DNA of 34,706 bases from Ophiosphaerella korrae (lineage: Eukaryota > Ascomycota > Dothideomycetes > Pleosporales > Phaeosphaeriaceae): the NCBI GenBank assembly GCA_028456385.1, contig JALNQF010000403.1, forward strand, positions 1-34,706, given 5' to 3'. A program made the translations under genes and the position numbers. Below are positions 10,001-20,668 of the stretch, piece by piece (position 1 is the first letter of the stretch; each line of letters starts with the position of its first letter). Below the pieces are notes generated by a model. It saw nothing but the letters and a program-made list of their open reading frames with translations. It was not told where the DNA came from and ran no database searches.

Positions 10001-12508
10001 TCCTATTCTCTAGTTAATATATAGGTTAGTTATCTATAACTATAGTATTCTTAGAATTATATCTTATTTATTATTAATTGTTATTAAATCTATAACTATA
10101 TTCTTAATTATTATTCTTTCTAATTCTAGTATAGAGAGAACTATCTTAAACCTAATAGGTTCTTAGAATAGTTTTCCTTTAATTATACTTAACTATTAAA
10201 GGTACTTCTTTATTATATAACGTATTCTTTATATTTCTATAAACTTTTTAGATATAATATTCTATATAGCTCTACTATTAATTATTAATTATACTTTCTT
10301 TTTTTAATAAATACTTATTTTTATAATATATAAGCTTCTTATACCTTTTAATTATTCTTATTTAAGTATTTTTATAAATTATCTATTTTTTTAAAACTAT
10401 AGCCTTACTTTAAGTTTATATTCTTTATATTTAGGATATTTATTATACTTGTATTTATACTATAGTCTTCTTAAAACGTATTTCTTTAATAGTTTAGGTT
10501 CTAGCCTTATTACTATATATCTTTCTTCTAGTATTATTTCTTATCCTTAGATATCTTTTACTAGAATTACTCTTATATAGTTATAGCCTTTTCTTTATAT
10601 AAGCTATATACTATTATTTACTTTAGAGTTTCTATATATAGTATAATTTTTATCTAGGTATACTAGCTATAATACTTTAAAGTATACTAAGTGTTTTAGA
10701 TCTATTATTTTGTTATCTTCTTTCTAGTATTTATCTTTTCTAGGTATATTTATTATTAGGATATAGTATACTACTAGTACTCTTAGTATATATACTTTAT
10801 TAATCTATCGCGTTTTTCTAGTAAAGTACTACTACTCTTTTTATATAAGTATTCTTTTTACTATAACTATATACTACTTTATCTATTTCTAAAATAGTAT
10901 AAACTATATTTCTTTTAGGTTATATTCTTTCTAGTCTTTATACGCTTCCTCTATACTTATAACTAGTAAGTATTTCTAAATAAATTTCTATTCTTTATTT
11001 TATTCCTCTATATCTATTATTATATAGCTATTATAGCTATATATATTTAACTAGGTATACTTAATACTTTTTAAGTTATTTTATCTTTTATCTCTTTATA
11101 GTTCTTTAGAAAAGACTATAGTAGTTTCTTTATCTTCTACTAGTTTTTTAGTAGAGATTAATAAGGTTTAAGGCTTCTCTCTTTCTAAATCTTCTATTAG
11201 TAAGTCTATTATATATACTATATCTTCTAGCTATACTTTTATTCTTTCTTTTATTACTACTACTTTATTTTTCTATAAAAACTATTTTACTCTCTCTTTA
11301 CTAGAATAATATATATAGTAGTTATCTTTATAATAAAAAGTCTAATAGAGTATTATATACTATAATTCTTTACTCCTAGCTACTTTCTCTTAAGGTTTAG
11401 CTTATACTTTTAGTACTTTTTTCTTACTCTCTATTATCTTTAACTAAGCTTCTTTATCTTTTTTATAGTCTTTACTTCTATAGTCTTTTATAAAGTATCT
11501 TAGTTTTCTATATTTATAATATACTATATCCTTCTTCTTTTATAATTAGTAATCTTTAATATAGTAGCTTTTCTTACTATAGTTAAAGTACGTAAAGTCT
11601 TTATTCTATTTTTTCCTCTATTTATCTTTATTTATATTAAGGATTATAGGATCTCTACTATCTTAGTTTCTTAGTTAGGTCTTATACTTATTCTTTTTCT
11701 ATTCTTAAAGATTATTATTAATTTATATTACCTATTATTTTAAAGCTTCTAGTATCTTTAGTTTCTCTATATAAATTATTTTATATTAGATTTTTATATT
11801 TAGTCCTTATTTAAATTATAATATTAGAGCTAACTTATTCTATTCTATATTTTGTAATAGTTATTTAAATTATAATATATATTTAGAGATACTCTTACTT
11901 TATATAATTCTTTTAAGCTTTTTTTTAGCTTATTAGGTAATACCTATATTTCTAAATACTACTCTTATTTATTTAGTAAAGTATTTATAACTTCTAAAGA
12001 TAGCTTTAGTCTTATCCTTTTATATTATTAGAGCGTATATTATATAGTCTATCTAGTAGGGTTTAAACTATCTTATTATATCTTCTTTAAGGTATATTCT
12101 AATATATATTACCTTCTTTTCTTTTATATTAAAGTATAGTACTTATATATCTATTTAAAGTTATACTAATACTATAAAAAGTTTTAGTTTTTCTCTTATT
12201 CTATTAAACTTCTTAAGTATAGGTATCTTAGGTAGTTTCTTTATTACACTTATCTCTAGTCTTTAAGTAATTAGTTTTATCTAGTTCTATCCTTTAATAA
12301 TAGCTTTAATTTATACTTTATTTTATTTTAAGTAGTCTTGTAGTTCTTTAATCTATATTTCTAAAGTATTAATTACTATTTTTATATCTTTTTTTTTAGA
12401 GATTAAGTTATTTATATATTCTCTAATTACTTTCTAAGCTATATTATCTAATTTATAACTACTTAGAAGTACTTTAGCTACTTATTTAGTTAAACTTTCT
12501 ACTATTAT
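7040..12508 (-). pseudogene. gag-pol: gag-pol remnant of E1
   Basis: From the right: gag (about 11600-12508); two CCHC knuckles at 11549-11590 and 11480-11521, their Cys and His codons turned to Tyr; a linker to about 10300; aspartic protease with the IDSGA site, now INSRA, near 10268-10280; RT about 9000-9750, with the YLDD loop near 9358-9384; RNase H to about 8600; integrase zinc-binding region near 8400. The integrase catalytic Asp residues lie near 8100 and 7908. A C-terminal chromodomain lies at about 7072-7225 ('LKK/EVKKIL', aromatic-rich middle, acidic end). The chromodomain is thought to steer integration to methylated-H3K9 chromatin in this group. The protease-to-RT distance (610 nt) is one base longer than in E5, so there is at least one indel besides RIP. 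Confidence 0.85.
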
Positions 12509-12547
12509 ATTAGCTAGACTATATACTACTTACGCTTTACTTCTCTT

Positions 12548-12566
12548 AATAACTAAATTAGTAAGG
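12548..12566 (-). promoter_or_regulatory. Primer-binding region of E1
   Basis: Directly inside the 5' LTR the element strand reads CCTTACTAATTTAGTTATT. The same sequence sits at the same place in E2, E3 and E6. It does not start with the TGG expected for pairing to a tRNA CCA end, so the priming mode is open. Confidence 0.5.
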
Positions 12567-12932
12567 TATAATAGGTATACTAAGGTTAACTTCTTAATAA
12601 CCTAGAGTTATTAGTAGATTAGGAGTTAATAATAAAAGTTTATATAGTAATTAGTAATAACTATAAATAATAGTTAATTTGTATATACAATATTAAGTAT
12701 TAGCGTTCTAGGTTAGAGATTAGATTACTAATACTATCTTAATAATACGTGTTACTACTAACTATATACTTATAATTCCTTAGCCTACTTTATACTTTAT
12801 ATTTACTAAGATTATAAATTATAAATTTATTACGTACCTAGCTTTATAATTTATTTTTACTAAGATTGTAAATTATAAATTTATTACGTATCTCTATTAT
12901 AGTTAGTTTCCTAATTAAGTTTATTACTCTAT
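12567..12932 (-). repeat. 5' LTR of E1, left piece (366 bp)
   Basis: It matches 5978-6343 of the left LTR and stops at ...CTCTAT where E2 begins. The missing 75 bases are found at 19904-19978, so the two pieces add up to 441 bp. Confidence 0.9.
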
Positions 12933-13373
12933 TATAATAGGCTTACTAGGGTTAACTTCCTAATAGCCTAAAGAGTATTAGTAGATTAAGAAGTAATATT
13001 AAAAGTTTATATTATAATCTATAATATACTATAAATAATAGAAGATATTTTATAACTATCTTATAATATTACTTGTAGTTAATAATTAAATTACTAATAC
13101 TATCCTAATAATAGGTATTTATTACTAACTATATACCTATATCTCTTAGCTAGCTTTATACTTTATATTTACTAAGATTACAAATTATAAATTTATTACG
13201 TACCTAACTTTATACTTTACGTTTACTAAGGTTATAAATTATAAATCTATTACGTATCTCTATTATAGTTAGTTTTCTAGCTAAGTTTATTACCTTATAA
13301 GTTATACGTACTTTTATTATCTATAGTAGGGCTAACTAGTTTAAATTAGTCTTCTATTATTATAGCTATAATA
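12933..13373 (-). repeat. 3' LTR of E2 (left copy), 441 bp
   Basis: It begins TATAATAGGCTTAC and ends GCTATAATA. It shares its ends, length and the 54-bp tandem doublet (13154 and 13208) with the LTRs of E1 but differs along the first half. It is the same subtype as the LTR of E6. Confidence 0.9.
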
Positions 13374-13389
13374 CTATTCTTCTCTTTAG
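13374..13389 (-). promoter_or_regulatory. Polypurine tract of E2
   Basis: The element strand reads CCTAAAGAGAAGAATAG directly before the 3' LTR. Confidence 0.65.
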
Positions 13390-13469
13390 GTAAGTTCTTA
13401 TTTCTCTACCTTAGGCTTAAGGTTATTAGTCTAGTTTCTTTATTTATTTCTAATTCTTTATTATTCTCT

Positions 13470-14049
13470 ATATCTTCTTATTCTAATTATAATAAACTTC
13501 TTCTTATTACTTGTATTACTTGTAATAGAGTTAAAATATTTCCTTATACTTATTATACTCGCCTAAAGCTTACTTATCTTATTTCTTTAAAAGATAGTAA
13601 ATATTATAGTAAATATATCTTTACTAATATCTAGTATAAATATACTCTTTTAGGTATTTCTCTTATAGAGTATAAGTGTTTAATTTTTATATAGTTTTTT
13701 CTTACTAAATTATATAAGGTAAGCTATTAACTAAGCTTAAAAAATACTATTATTATAGCTTACTACTACTAAGGCTAAGTATAAGCTAACTCTTTATAAA
13801 CTAGTAGATCTTTATTCTTATATTAAGCGTTTTTATAAGATAAAAGCCTATAATAATACTAAATTATATAAATAGTCTTATACTTTAGAAGCTAAGATAG
13901 ACCTTAAAGATACTATAGAGGCTATTCTAGCTCCTATTATATTAGACGTTCTTAACGTCTCTCTATTTATTATTAGTAGTACTAATTTTCTTAGTTTACT
14001 ATAAGGCGCTCTAGAAGGTTTTAACTTTAGAACTCTTCTAGTTTCTTAA
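13470..14049 (+). pseudogene. Convergent extra gene of E2: Zn2Cys6-like module plus coiled coil (remnant)
   Basis: This is the clearest copy of the Cys pattern. In the frame of codon 13533, Tyr codons at Cys positions give C-x2-C-x6-C-x9-C-x2-C-x6-C, including a 'TRLKLT' spacer and 'ISLKDSK'. The coil follows in the +1 frame from about 13714 and reads as a basic run ('KAKYKL', 'KRFYKIKA', 'LEAKIDLKD'). It ends 'GFNFRTLLVS' plus TAA at 14047. The frame change falls near a GTAAGC at 13719. A 40-nt intron (13719-13758) would bridge the frames, but E3 lacks the donor, so this is doubtful. The product is unrecognised; a DNA-binding accessory protein is inferred. Confidence 0.55.
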
Positions 14050-17000
14050 AGTAGTTAAGGTTATCTTCTAGCTTTTATATATTTTCCTATAGTTCTCTTT
14101 TTTTATTTATACCTATCTATTTTACTAGGTAGTAGTTTCTACTATTATAAAACTAGTATACTAAGATTTCTTTAACTTCTTATTCTTCTTATTCTCTATA
14201 TATATCTACTTTATATACTAGTAGTTTTACGTTTTATAGTACTATCTTAAGTAGTACTATATAGAAAGTTAGGTATATTCTTATTTTATTTAGTAGCTTT
14301 AATTTAAATATAACTAGCGTAACTTCTTTCTTAATTTTATATAGTCTTATCTTAATATAGTCTAATTTTAAACTTAGTCTTTTACTCTTAATATTTTTTT
14401 ATATTAACTATACTTTTTTTCTTTTTCTAAATTAGGGTCCCTCTTTATATTTCTTGTTATAGTACTTTACTATTTAATTATATAGAAACTCTATATCCTA
14501 TCTTAATTAGTTATATATATTTTTAAGTTTATTAGCGAAGTTTTTTCTTCTTAGAGACTAAGATATCTTTAGTCTAAGTATTCTATATACGCTAAGGTTA
14601 AATCTATAATTTATAAAGAAAAGTAATACTTTTATTACTATATTCTTTACGCTATTATATACTAGCTATACTATAGGTAGTAACTATACTTAATTATTCT
14701 AGTTATAGTTAAGGTAGCTTCTTAAGTACTATTCTACTATCTAATTTATTTATTCTAATTATTTATCTATCTATAAGTAGTATACTATTAATATTATATA
14801 TTTAATTCCTAGCTACGCTATTATTATTCTCTATAGTTTTAATATAAATCTTATATCTCTATCTATAATAATTTAATCTAGTAGTTTATATTAGCTAATT
14901 ATAGTTCCTAGAACCTAGTATATAGTAACTTCTATCTTACTTTTTTCTTTATATAGTCTAAAGTATAAATACTTTATAAGCTTATCTACTATTATTAGGA
15001 TCCTATTATACTTAACTCCTAATATTAAGTCTTTAGACTTAGGTAGTTTTGTAATAAAGTCTATTATAATAACTCCTTATAGTTATTCTAGTACTTCTAC
15101 TAGTTATAGTATCCTATATAGTATATATCTACTATACTTATTTCTTTAGTATTCTATATAGTCTTGTAGTACTTCTATTACTAGTTATCTTACTCTTAAG
15201 ATATAATAATCTTATAGTAGTCTATCTAATATTTTTTTAATACCTTAGTAACTATATACTAGTAATTTATAGAATTATTATATAAATTCTTTTTAGATCT
15301 TCTTTAGGATATATATTCTTCTATAGGCTTATACTAGTCTTTCTTAGATTTCTAGTTTTTTTATTTCTTTAGATACTTCTTGCGTTATTCTCTAAATCTA
15401 TTTGTCTAGCTCGCTACTTATTCTTTTAAGTGTTATAGCTATTTTAGGCGTATTTAGAGCTAAATATCTTTCTTTATTCTTAATTAGAACTATACTAGTA
15501 GCGCTTACTTTTTCTTATAAGTCTAGTCTTCTACTAAAAGTATCTATAAATTAGTTATCTTTCTCTTTTATATATATAATTTCTAAGTTAAATATTAATA
15601 GGAATTCCTACTATCTTATATATTATTATAATAGTTCTTTATTTAGTATAAATCCTATAAGATTCTTATAGTCTATATAGACCTTTATTTAATATTTTAC
15701 TCCTTTTAAGTATACTCTCTATTATTTAAATACTCTATAGATTACTAGTATTTCTTTATTATAGATTAGGTAATTAAGTTCTACTATTTTTATCTTCTTA
15801 GAGAAGTATTTAACTAAGTATTCTTTTTTAGTTTTTAGGTCTTTTTATATTAGTGCTATTCTATAGACTAAGTTAGATACGTCTATTTTTACTATTACTA
15901 GTAAGTCTAGGTTATATATTCTAATAACTAGGTTTTCTATAAACTTCTTTTTAATCTTATTAAATACTTTATTATATTCCTTTATCTATTTAAATAGTAT
16001 ATCTTTTTTTATAAGCCTTATTATTAGTTTTATATTTTTAAACTATTTTACTATTAACTTTTTATAAAAGTTAGCTAGGCTATAAAATTATTATACTTCT
16101 TTTAAGTTCTTAGGTGTTAGCTATTTATTAATTAATCTAATCTTTTCTAAGTTAATTCTAATTTTTCTTAGTTTAATAATAAATCCTAGGAAGTCTATTT
16201 CTTTTATATAGAACTTATATTTTCTTATCTTAAGAAATAATTTACTTTCTACTAGTTTCTCTAGTACTTTATATACATGTTATACGTATTCTTCTTCTAT
16301 TTCTAAGAATATAAAGATATTATCTAGGTATATAAATATAAATACGTCTAAGTACTCTCTTAGTACTATATTTATTCTCTCTTAGAAGGCTACTAGTACG
16401 TTTATTAAACTAAATAGTATAACTAAGTATTTATATAGTCTATATTATATTCTAAATACTATTTTCTACTTATTACTTTCTTTAATCCTAATCTAGTAGT
16501 AAGCGTTTTAGATATCTAGTTTTATAAAGATTCTTACTTTTTATAGTCTATTTTATATTACGTCTATTTATAGTAAAGGGTATTAGTTTTTATTTATAAT
16601 TATATTAGTCTTCTTAAAGTTTATATAGAGTCTTTTATTACTTATTCTTTTTTATCTATAAATATAAGTCTATATACTACTAAGGACTTAGATTCTTATA
16701 TCTATCTTTTCTTTAGTACGTTTCTAATAAACGTTTATTTAATTTTAGATTCTTCTTCTATTTTTCTATAAACTAGGCTCTATCCTATATCTTTATCTTC
16801 TTTTAGGTTTATCGCTAAGTCCTATAGCTAATATTCTAGAAAGTAATCTTTAGGTTCTATAAGCTATTTCTCTTATTTCTTGTATTCTTTAAGGAATTCT
16901 CCTTTATATATATTAATATTAGCTTTTAACCTATCTATTCTATAGTAGTTAATTTTTTGTATTCTCTAATTAATATATAGGTTAGTTATCTATAACTATA

Positions 17001-19399
17001 TTCTTAATTATTATCTCTTCTAGTTCTAGTATAGAGAGAACTATTTTAAACTTAATAGGTTTCTAGAATAGTTTTCCTTTAATTATACTTAATTATTAAG
17101 AGTATTTCTTTATTATATACTATATTCCTTATATTTCTATAAACTTCCTTAATATAAAGTTTCTTGTAGCTCTACTATTAATTATTAATTATACTTTCTT
17201 TCTTTAATAAGTACTTATTTTCGTAATATATAGGCCTCTTATACTTTCTAGCTTTTTTTACTTAAGTATTTTTATAAATTATCTATCTTTCTAAGGCTAT
17301 AGCTCTACTTTAAGTTTATATTCTTTATATTTTAGATATTTATTATACTTGTATTTATACTATAGTCTTCCTAGGACGTATTTTTTAAATAGTTTTAGTC
17401 TAGGCCTTATTACTATATAACCTTTTTTAGGTATAATTTCTTATCCTTAAATATCTTCTACTAGAATTACTCTTATATAGTTATAGCCTCTTCTTCTTAT
17501 AAGCTATACTTTATTATTTACTTTAGAGTTTCTATATATTATATAATTCTTTTCTAAGTATAATATCTATAATACTTTAAAGTATACTAGATATTTTAGA
17601 TCTATTATTTTATTATCCTCTTCCTAGTATTAATCTTTTTTAGGTATATCTATTATTAAGATATAGTATACTATTAGTACTCTTAGTATATAGGCTTTAT
17701 TAATCTATTACGTCTTTTTTATAAAGTACTACTATTCTTTCTATATAAGTATACTTTTTACTATAACTATATATTACTTTATCTATTCTTTAAATAGTAT
17801 AAACTTTATTTCTTTAGGATTATATTCTTTTTAGTCTTTATACGCTTCTTTTATACTTATAACTAGTAAGTATTTCTAAATAAACTTCTATTCTTTATTT
17901 TATTCTTATATATCTATTATTATATAGCTATTATAACTATATATATCTAGCTAGGTATACTCTATACGTCTTATACTAATCTATCTTTTACTTTCTTATA
18001 GTCTTTTAGAAGAAGCTATAGTAGTCTCTTTATCTAGTACTAGTCCTTTAGCCTAGATTAATAGAGTCTAGAGCTCTTCTTCTTCTAAGTCTTCTATTAG
18101 TAAGTCTATTATATACGCTATTTCTTCTAGCTATACTTTTATTCTTTCTTTTATTACTACTACTCTATTTCTTTATTATAAAAAGTATCTTACTTTCTAC
18201 TTACTAGAAAAGTATATATAGTAGTCGTCCTTATAATAAAAAGTCTAATAGAGTATTATATATTATATTTCTTTACTTCTAGCTACCTTTTCTTAAAGTT
18301 TAGCCTATACTTATAGTATTTCTTTCTTCTTTTTAGTTATTTTTAACTAAGCTTCCTTATCTTTTTTATAGTCTTTACTTCTATAGTCCTTTATAAAGTA
18401 TCTTAGTTTTCTATATTTATAATATACTATATCCTTTTTCTTTTATAATTAGTAGTCTTTTACGTAGTAGCTTTTCTTACTATAGTTAAAACATGTAAAG
18501 TCTTTATTCTTCTTTTTCTTTCTATTTTTATTTATATTAAAGATTATAGGGTCTCTAGTATCTTAGTTTCTAGTTTAGTTACTATATTTATTCTTTTTCT
18601 ATTCTTAAAGGTTGTTATTAATTTAGATTACTTACTACTTTAAAGCTTCTAGTATCCTAGGTTTCTCTATATATATTATTTTGTATTAAATTTTTATATT
18701 AAGTCTTTGTTTAAATTATAATATAAGGGCTAATTTATTCTATTCTATATTCTAGCTTAGTTATTTAAATTATAATACGTATTCTAGAATACTCTTACTT
18801 TATATAAGCTTCTTAAGTTTCTCTTTAGCTTATTAAGTAATATCTATATCTCTAAATACTACTCTTATTTATTTAGTAAAGTATTTGTAACTTCTAAAAA
18901 TAGCTCTAGTTTTATCTTTCTAAGTTATTAGTAAGTACGTTATATAGTATATCTAGTAAGGCTTATACTATCTTATTACGTCTTCTTTAAGGTATAGTCT
19001 AATATATATTAGTTTCTTTTCTTCTATATTAAAGTATAGTACTTATATATCTATCTAGAGTTGTACTAATACTATAAAAAGCTTTAGTTTTTCCCTTATT
19101 CTATTAAACTTTTTAAAGACAGGTATTTTTAGTAGTTTCTTTATTATACTTATTTCTAATTATTAGGTAATTAGTTCTATCTAGTTTTATCTTTTAATAA
19201 TAGCTTTAATTTATACTTTATTTTACTTTAAGTAGTCTTATAGTTCTTTATTCTACGTTTCTAGGGCTTTAATTACTATTTTTATATCTTCTTTATTATT
19301 AATTAGTTTATTTATACAATCTTTAATTATCTCCTATATAGTACTATCTAACTTATAACTACTTTTAGGGGCTTTACTTATTAAACTTTCTACTATTAT
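14000..19399 (-). pseudogene. gag-pol: gag-pol remnant of E2
   Basis: The domain order is as in E1. Knuckles are at 18452-18493 and 18383-18424. The first Cys codon of knuckle 1 is still TGT, seen as ACA at 18491-18493, while the others are Tyr. The protease site is near 17168-17182, the RT YLDD loop near 16315-16341, integrase about 14190-15430 and the chromodomain about 14030-14185. A 56-bp deletion near 16988-17000, relative to E1 10032-10087, removes part of the protease region between two copies of ATCTATAACTATA. It breaks the frame independently of RIP. Confidence 0.85.
16988..17000. other. Site of a 56-bp microhomology deletion in E2
   Basis: E1 and E3 carry two copies of a TCTATAACTATA-like sequence around a 40-odd-base spacer here. 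E2 has one copy and lacks the spacer. This fits slippage or repair across the short direct repeat. The loss is not a multiple of three. Confidence 0.8.
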
Positions 19400-19438
19400 A
19401 TTAGCTAGACTACACACTACTTACGCTTTACTTCTTAT

Positions 19439-19457
19439 AATAACTAAATTAGTAAGG
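19439..19457 (-). promoter_or_regulatory. Primer-binding region of E2
   Basis: The element strand reads CCTTACTAATTTAGTTATT directly after the 5' LTR, identical to E1 and E6. Confidence 0.5.
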
Positions 19458-19898
19458 TATAATAGGCTTACTAGGGTTAACTTCCTAATAGCCTAAAAGG
19501 TATTAGTAGATTAAGAGGTAATATTAAAAGTCCGTGTTATAATCTATAATATACTATAAATAATAGAAGATATTTTATAACTATCTTATAATATTACTTA
19601 TAGTTAATAATTAAATTACTAATACTATCCTAATAATAGGTATTTATTACTAACTATATACCTATATCTCTTAGCTAGCTTTATACTTTATATTTACTAA
19701 GATCGCAAATTATAAATTTATTACGTGCCTAACTTTATACTTTACGTTTACTAAGGTTGTAAATTATAAATCTATTACGTATCTCTATTATAGTTAGTTT
19801 CTTAGCTAAGTTTATTACTCTATAGGTTATACGTACTTTTATTATCTATAGTAAGGCTAACTAGTTTAAATTAGTCTTCTATTATTATAGCTATAATA
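19458..19898 (-). repeat. 5' LTR of E2 (right copy), 441 bp
   Basis: It aligns with 12933-13373 without indels; differences are mostly transitions. It ends TATAATA at 19898 and is followed by CCTAT, the likely target duplication, and the rest of the E1 LTR. Confidence 0.9.
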
Positions 19899-19903
19899 CC
19901 TAT

Positions 19904-19978
19904 AGATTATATATATTGTTATTATCTATAGTAAAGCTAATTAGTTCTTATTAGCTTTCTCTTATTATAGCTATAATA
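19904..19978 (-). repeat. 5' LTR of E1, right piece (75 bp)
   Basis: It matches the last 75 bases of 5978-6418, from AGATTATATATATTG to GCTATAATA. It completes the LTR split by E2 and abuts the gag of E5 directly. Confidence 0.85.
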
Positions 19979-20169
19979 AAGAAACTAGGATAGTAAAGAC
20001 TCTATAATCTTTAACGCTAATAAAGATAAGAAAAAGAAGAAAAATAAAGACTTTACGTACTTTAACTATAGTAAGAAAAGCTACTACGTAAAAGACTACT
20101 AATTATAAAAAAAAAAAGATATAGTATATTATAAATATAAGAAACTAAAATACTTTATAAAAGATTATA
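19979..20169 (+). pseudogene. gag: gag fragment of E5 with two CCHC knuckles
   Basis: Knuckle 1 is 20058-20099 and knuckle 2 is 20127-20168, each C-x2-C-x4-H-x4-C, with nine codons between them. All Cys and His codons now encode Tyr. A Lys-rich run precedes them ('ANKDKKKKKNK'). E3 is inserted one base after the last Cys codon. The same segment in E6 (32402-32512) keeps the same spacing. Confidence 0.85.
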
Positions 20170-20596
20170 TATAATAGGCTACCTATCGTTAACTATAAGT
20201 ACCTATAATAAGGTTAGTAGATTAAGAGTTAATAGTAAAAGCTTAGGTTATAATCTATAATAACTTATAAATAATAGAAGATGTTTTGCAACTATCTTGT
20301 ATTAGCGTTCTATAGTTAAAGGATTAAATTACTAATACTATCCTAATAATACGTATCTTACTAACTATATACTTGTCGTAATCTATAATCTATAGTTGCT
20401 AAGACTAGTAGATTATAGATTATCTTAATCTATAATCTATTAATACCAAGAGTCTATAGATTATAGATTAGCCTAGGTATCCTAGTTATATATAGTCTCC
20501 TAATTAAGGTTGTTACCTTACTTATCTTATACTTCGTTAGTGCCTAGATTAGGACTAATTAGTTCTATCTTAATTTCTTCTATTACACCTATAACA
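20170..20596 (-). repeat. 3' LTR of E3 (left copy), 427 bp
   Basis: It starts TATAATAGG and ends TATAACA. It aligns with the right copy at a constant offset of 6595. By eye it keeps about 11 CpA/TpG sites against about 19 in the right copy. Confidence 0.95.
20379..20470. repeat. Alternating inverted 14-bp motifs in the LTR of E3
   Basis: The 14-mer TAATCTATAATCTA occurs four times in alternating orientation: 20379-20392 (+), 20409-20422 (-), 20426-20439 (+) and 20457-20470 (-). The outer pair extends to 17 bp. Inner and outer pairs can form stem-loops. All four are kept in the right LTR (from 26974), where two carry residual TG. Confidence 0.9.
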
Positions 20597-20613
20597 CTAT
20601 CTCTCCTCCTAGG
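20597..20613 (-). promoter_or_regulatory. Polypurine tract of E3
   Basis: The element strand reads CCTAGGAGGAGAGATAG directly before the 3' LTR. It is the best-preserved of the three tracts. Confidence 0.75.
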
Positions 20614-20668
20614 TAGGTCCTAGTTTACCTATCCTAGAGCTAGAGTTATTAGTCTAGTTTCTTCGTTA

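Larger units (their letters stand above)
12933..19898 (-). mobile_element. Element E2: full-length chromovirus inserted in the LTR of E1
   Basis: Two 441-bp LTRs (12933-13373 and 19458-19898) flank a complete internal region in the same order as E1. The left flank is TCTAT and the right flank CCTAT, which are probable 5-bp target duplications differing at one base. Removing E2 and one flank restores an uninterrupted E1 LTR. E2 inserted after E1, into a closely related relative. Confidence 0.9.
5978..19978 (-). mobile_element. Element E1: full-length Ty3/gypsy chromovirus, right LTR split by E2
   Basis: Reading leftward from the right end, E1 has a 5' LTR (in two pieces, 12567-12932 and about 19904-19978), a PBS region, gag-pol, a convergent extra gene, a polypurine tract and a 3' LTR (5978-6418). 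Both LTRs are 441 bp once the E2 insertion is removed. The flanks do not show a target duplication (CTTAG on the left, AAGAA on the right), and they belong to two different elements, B and E5. E1 therefore marks a rearranged junction rather than a clean insertion. Confidence 0.85.

Noticed and set aside
13719..13758. A 40-nt intron (GTAAGC...TAG) in the convergent gene
   Set aside because: The donor is GAAAGC in E3, a non-RIP change. The 'intron' bases also still encode a conserved helical pattern in the downstream frame. It is kept only as an open option.
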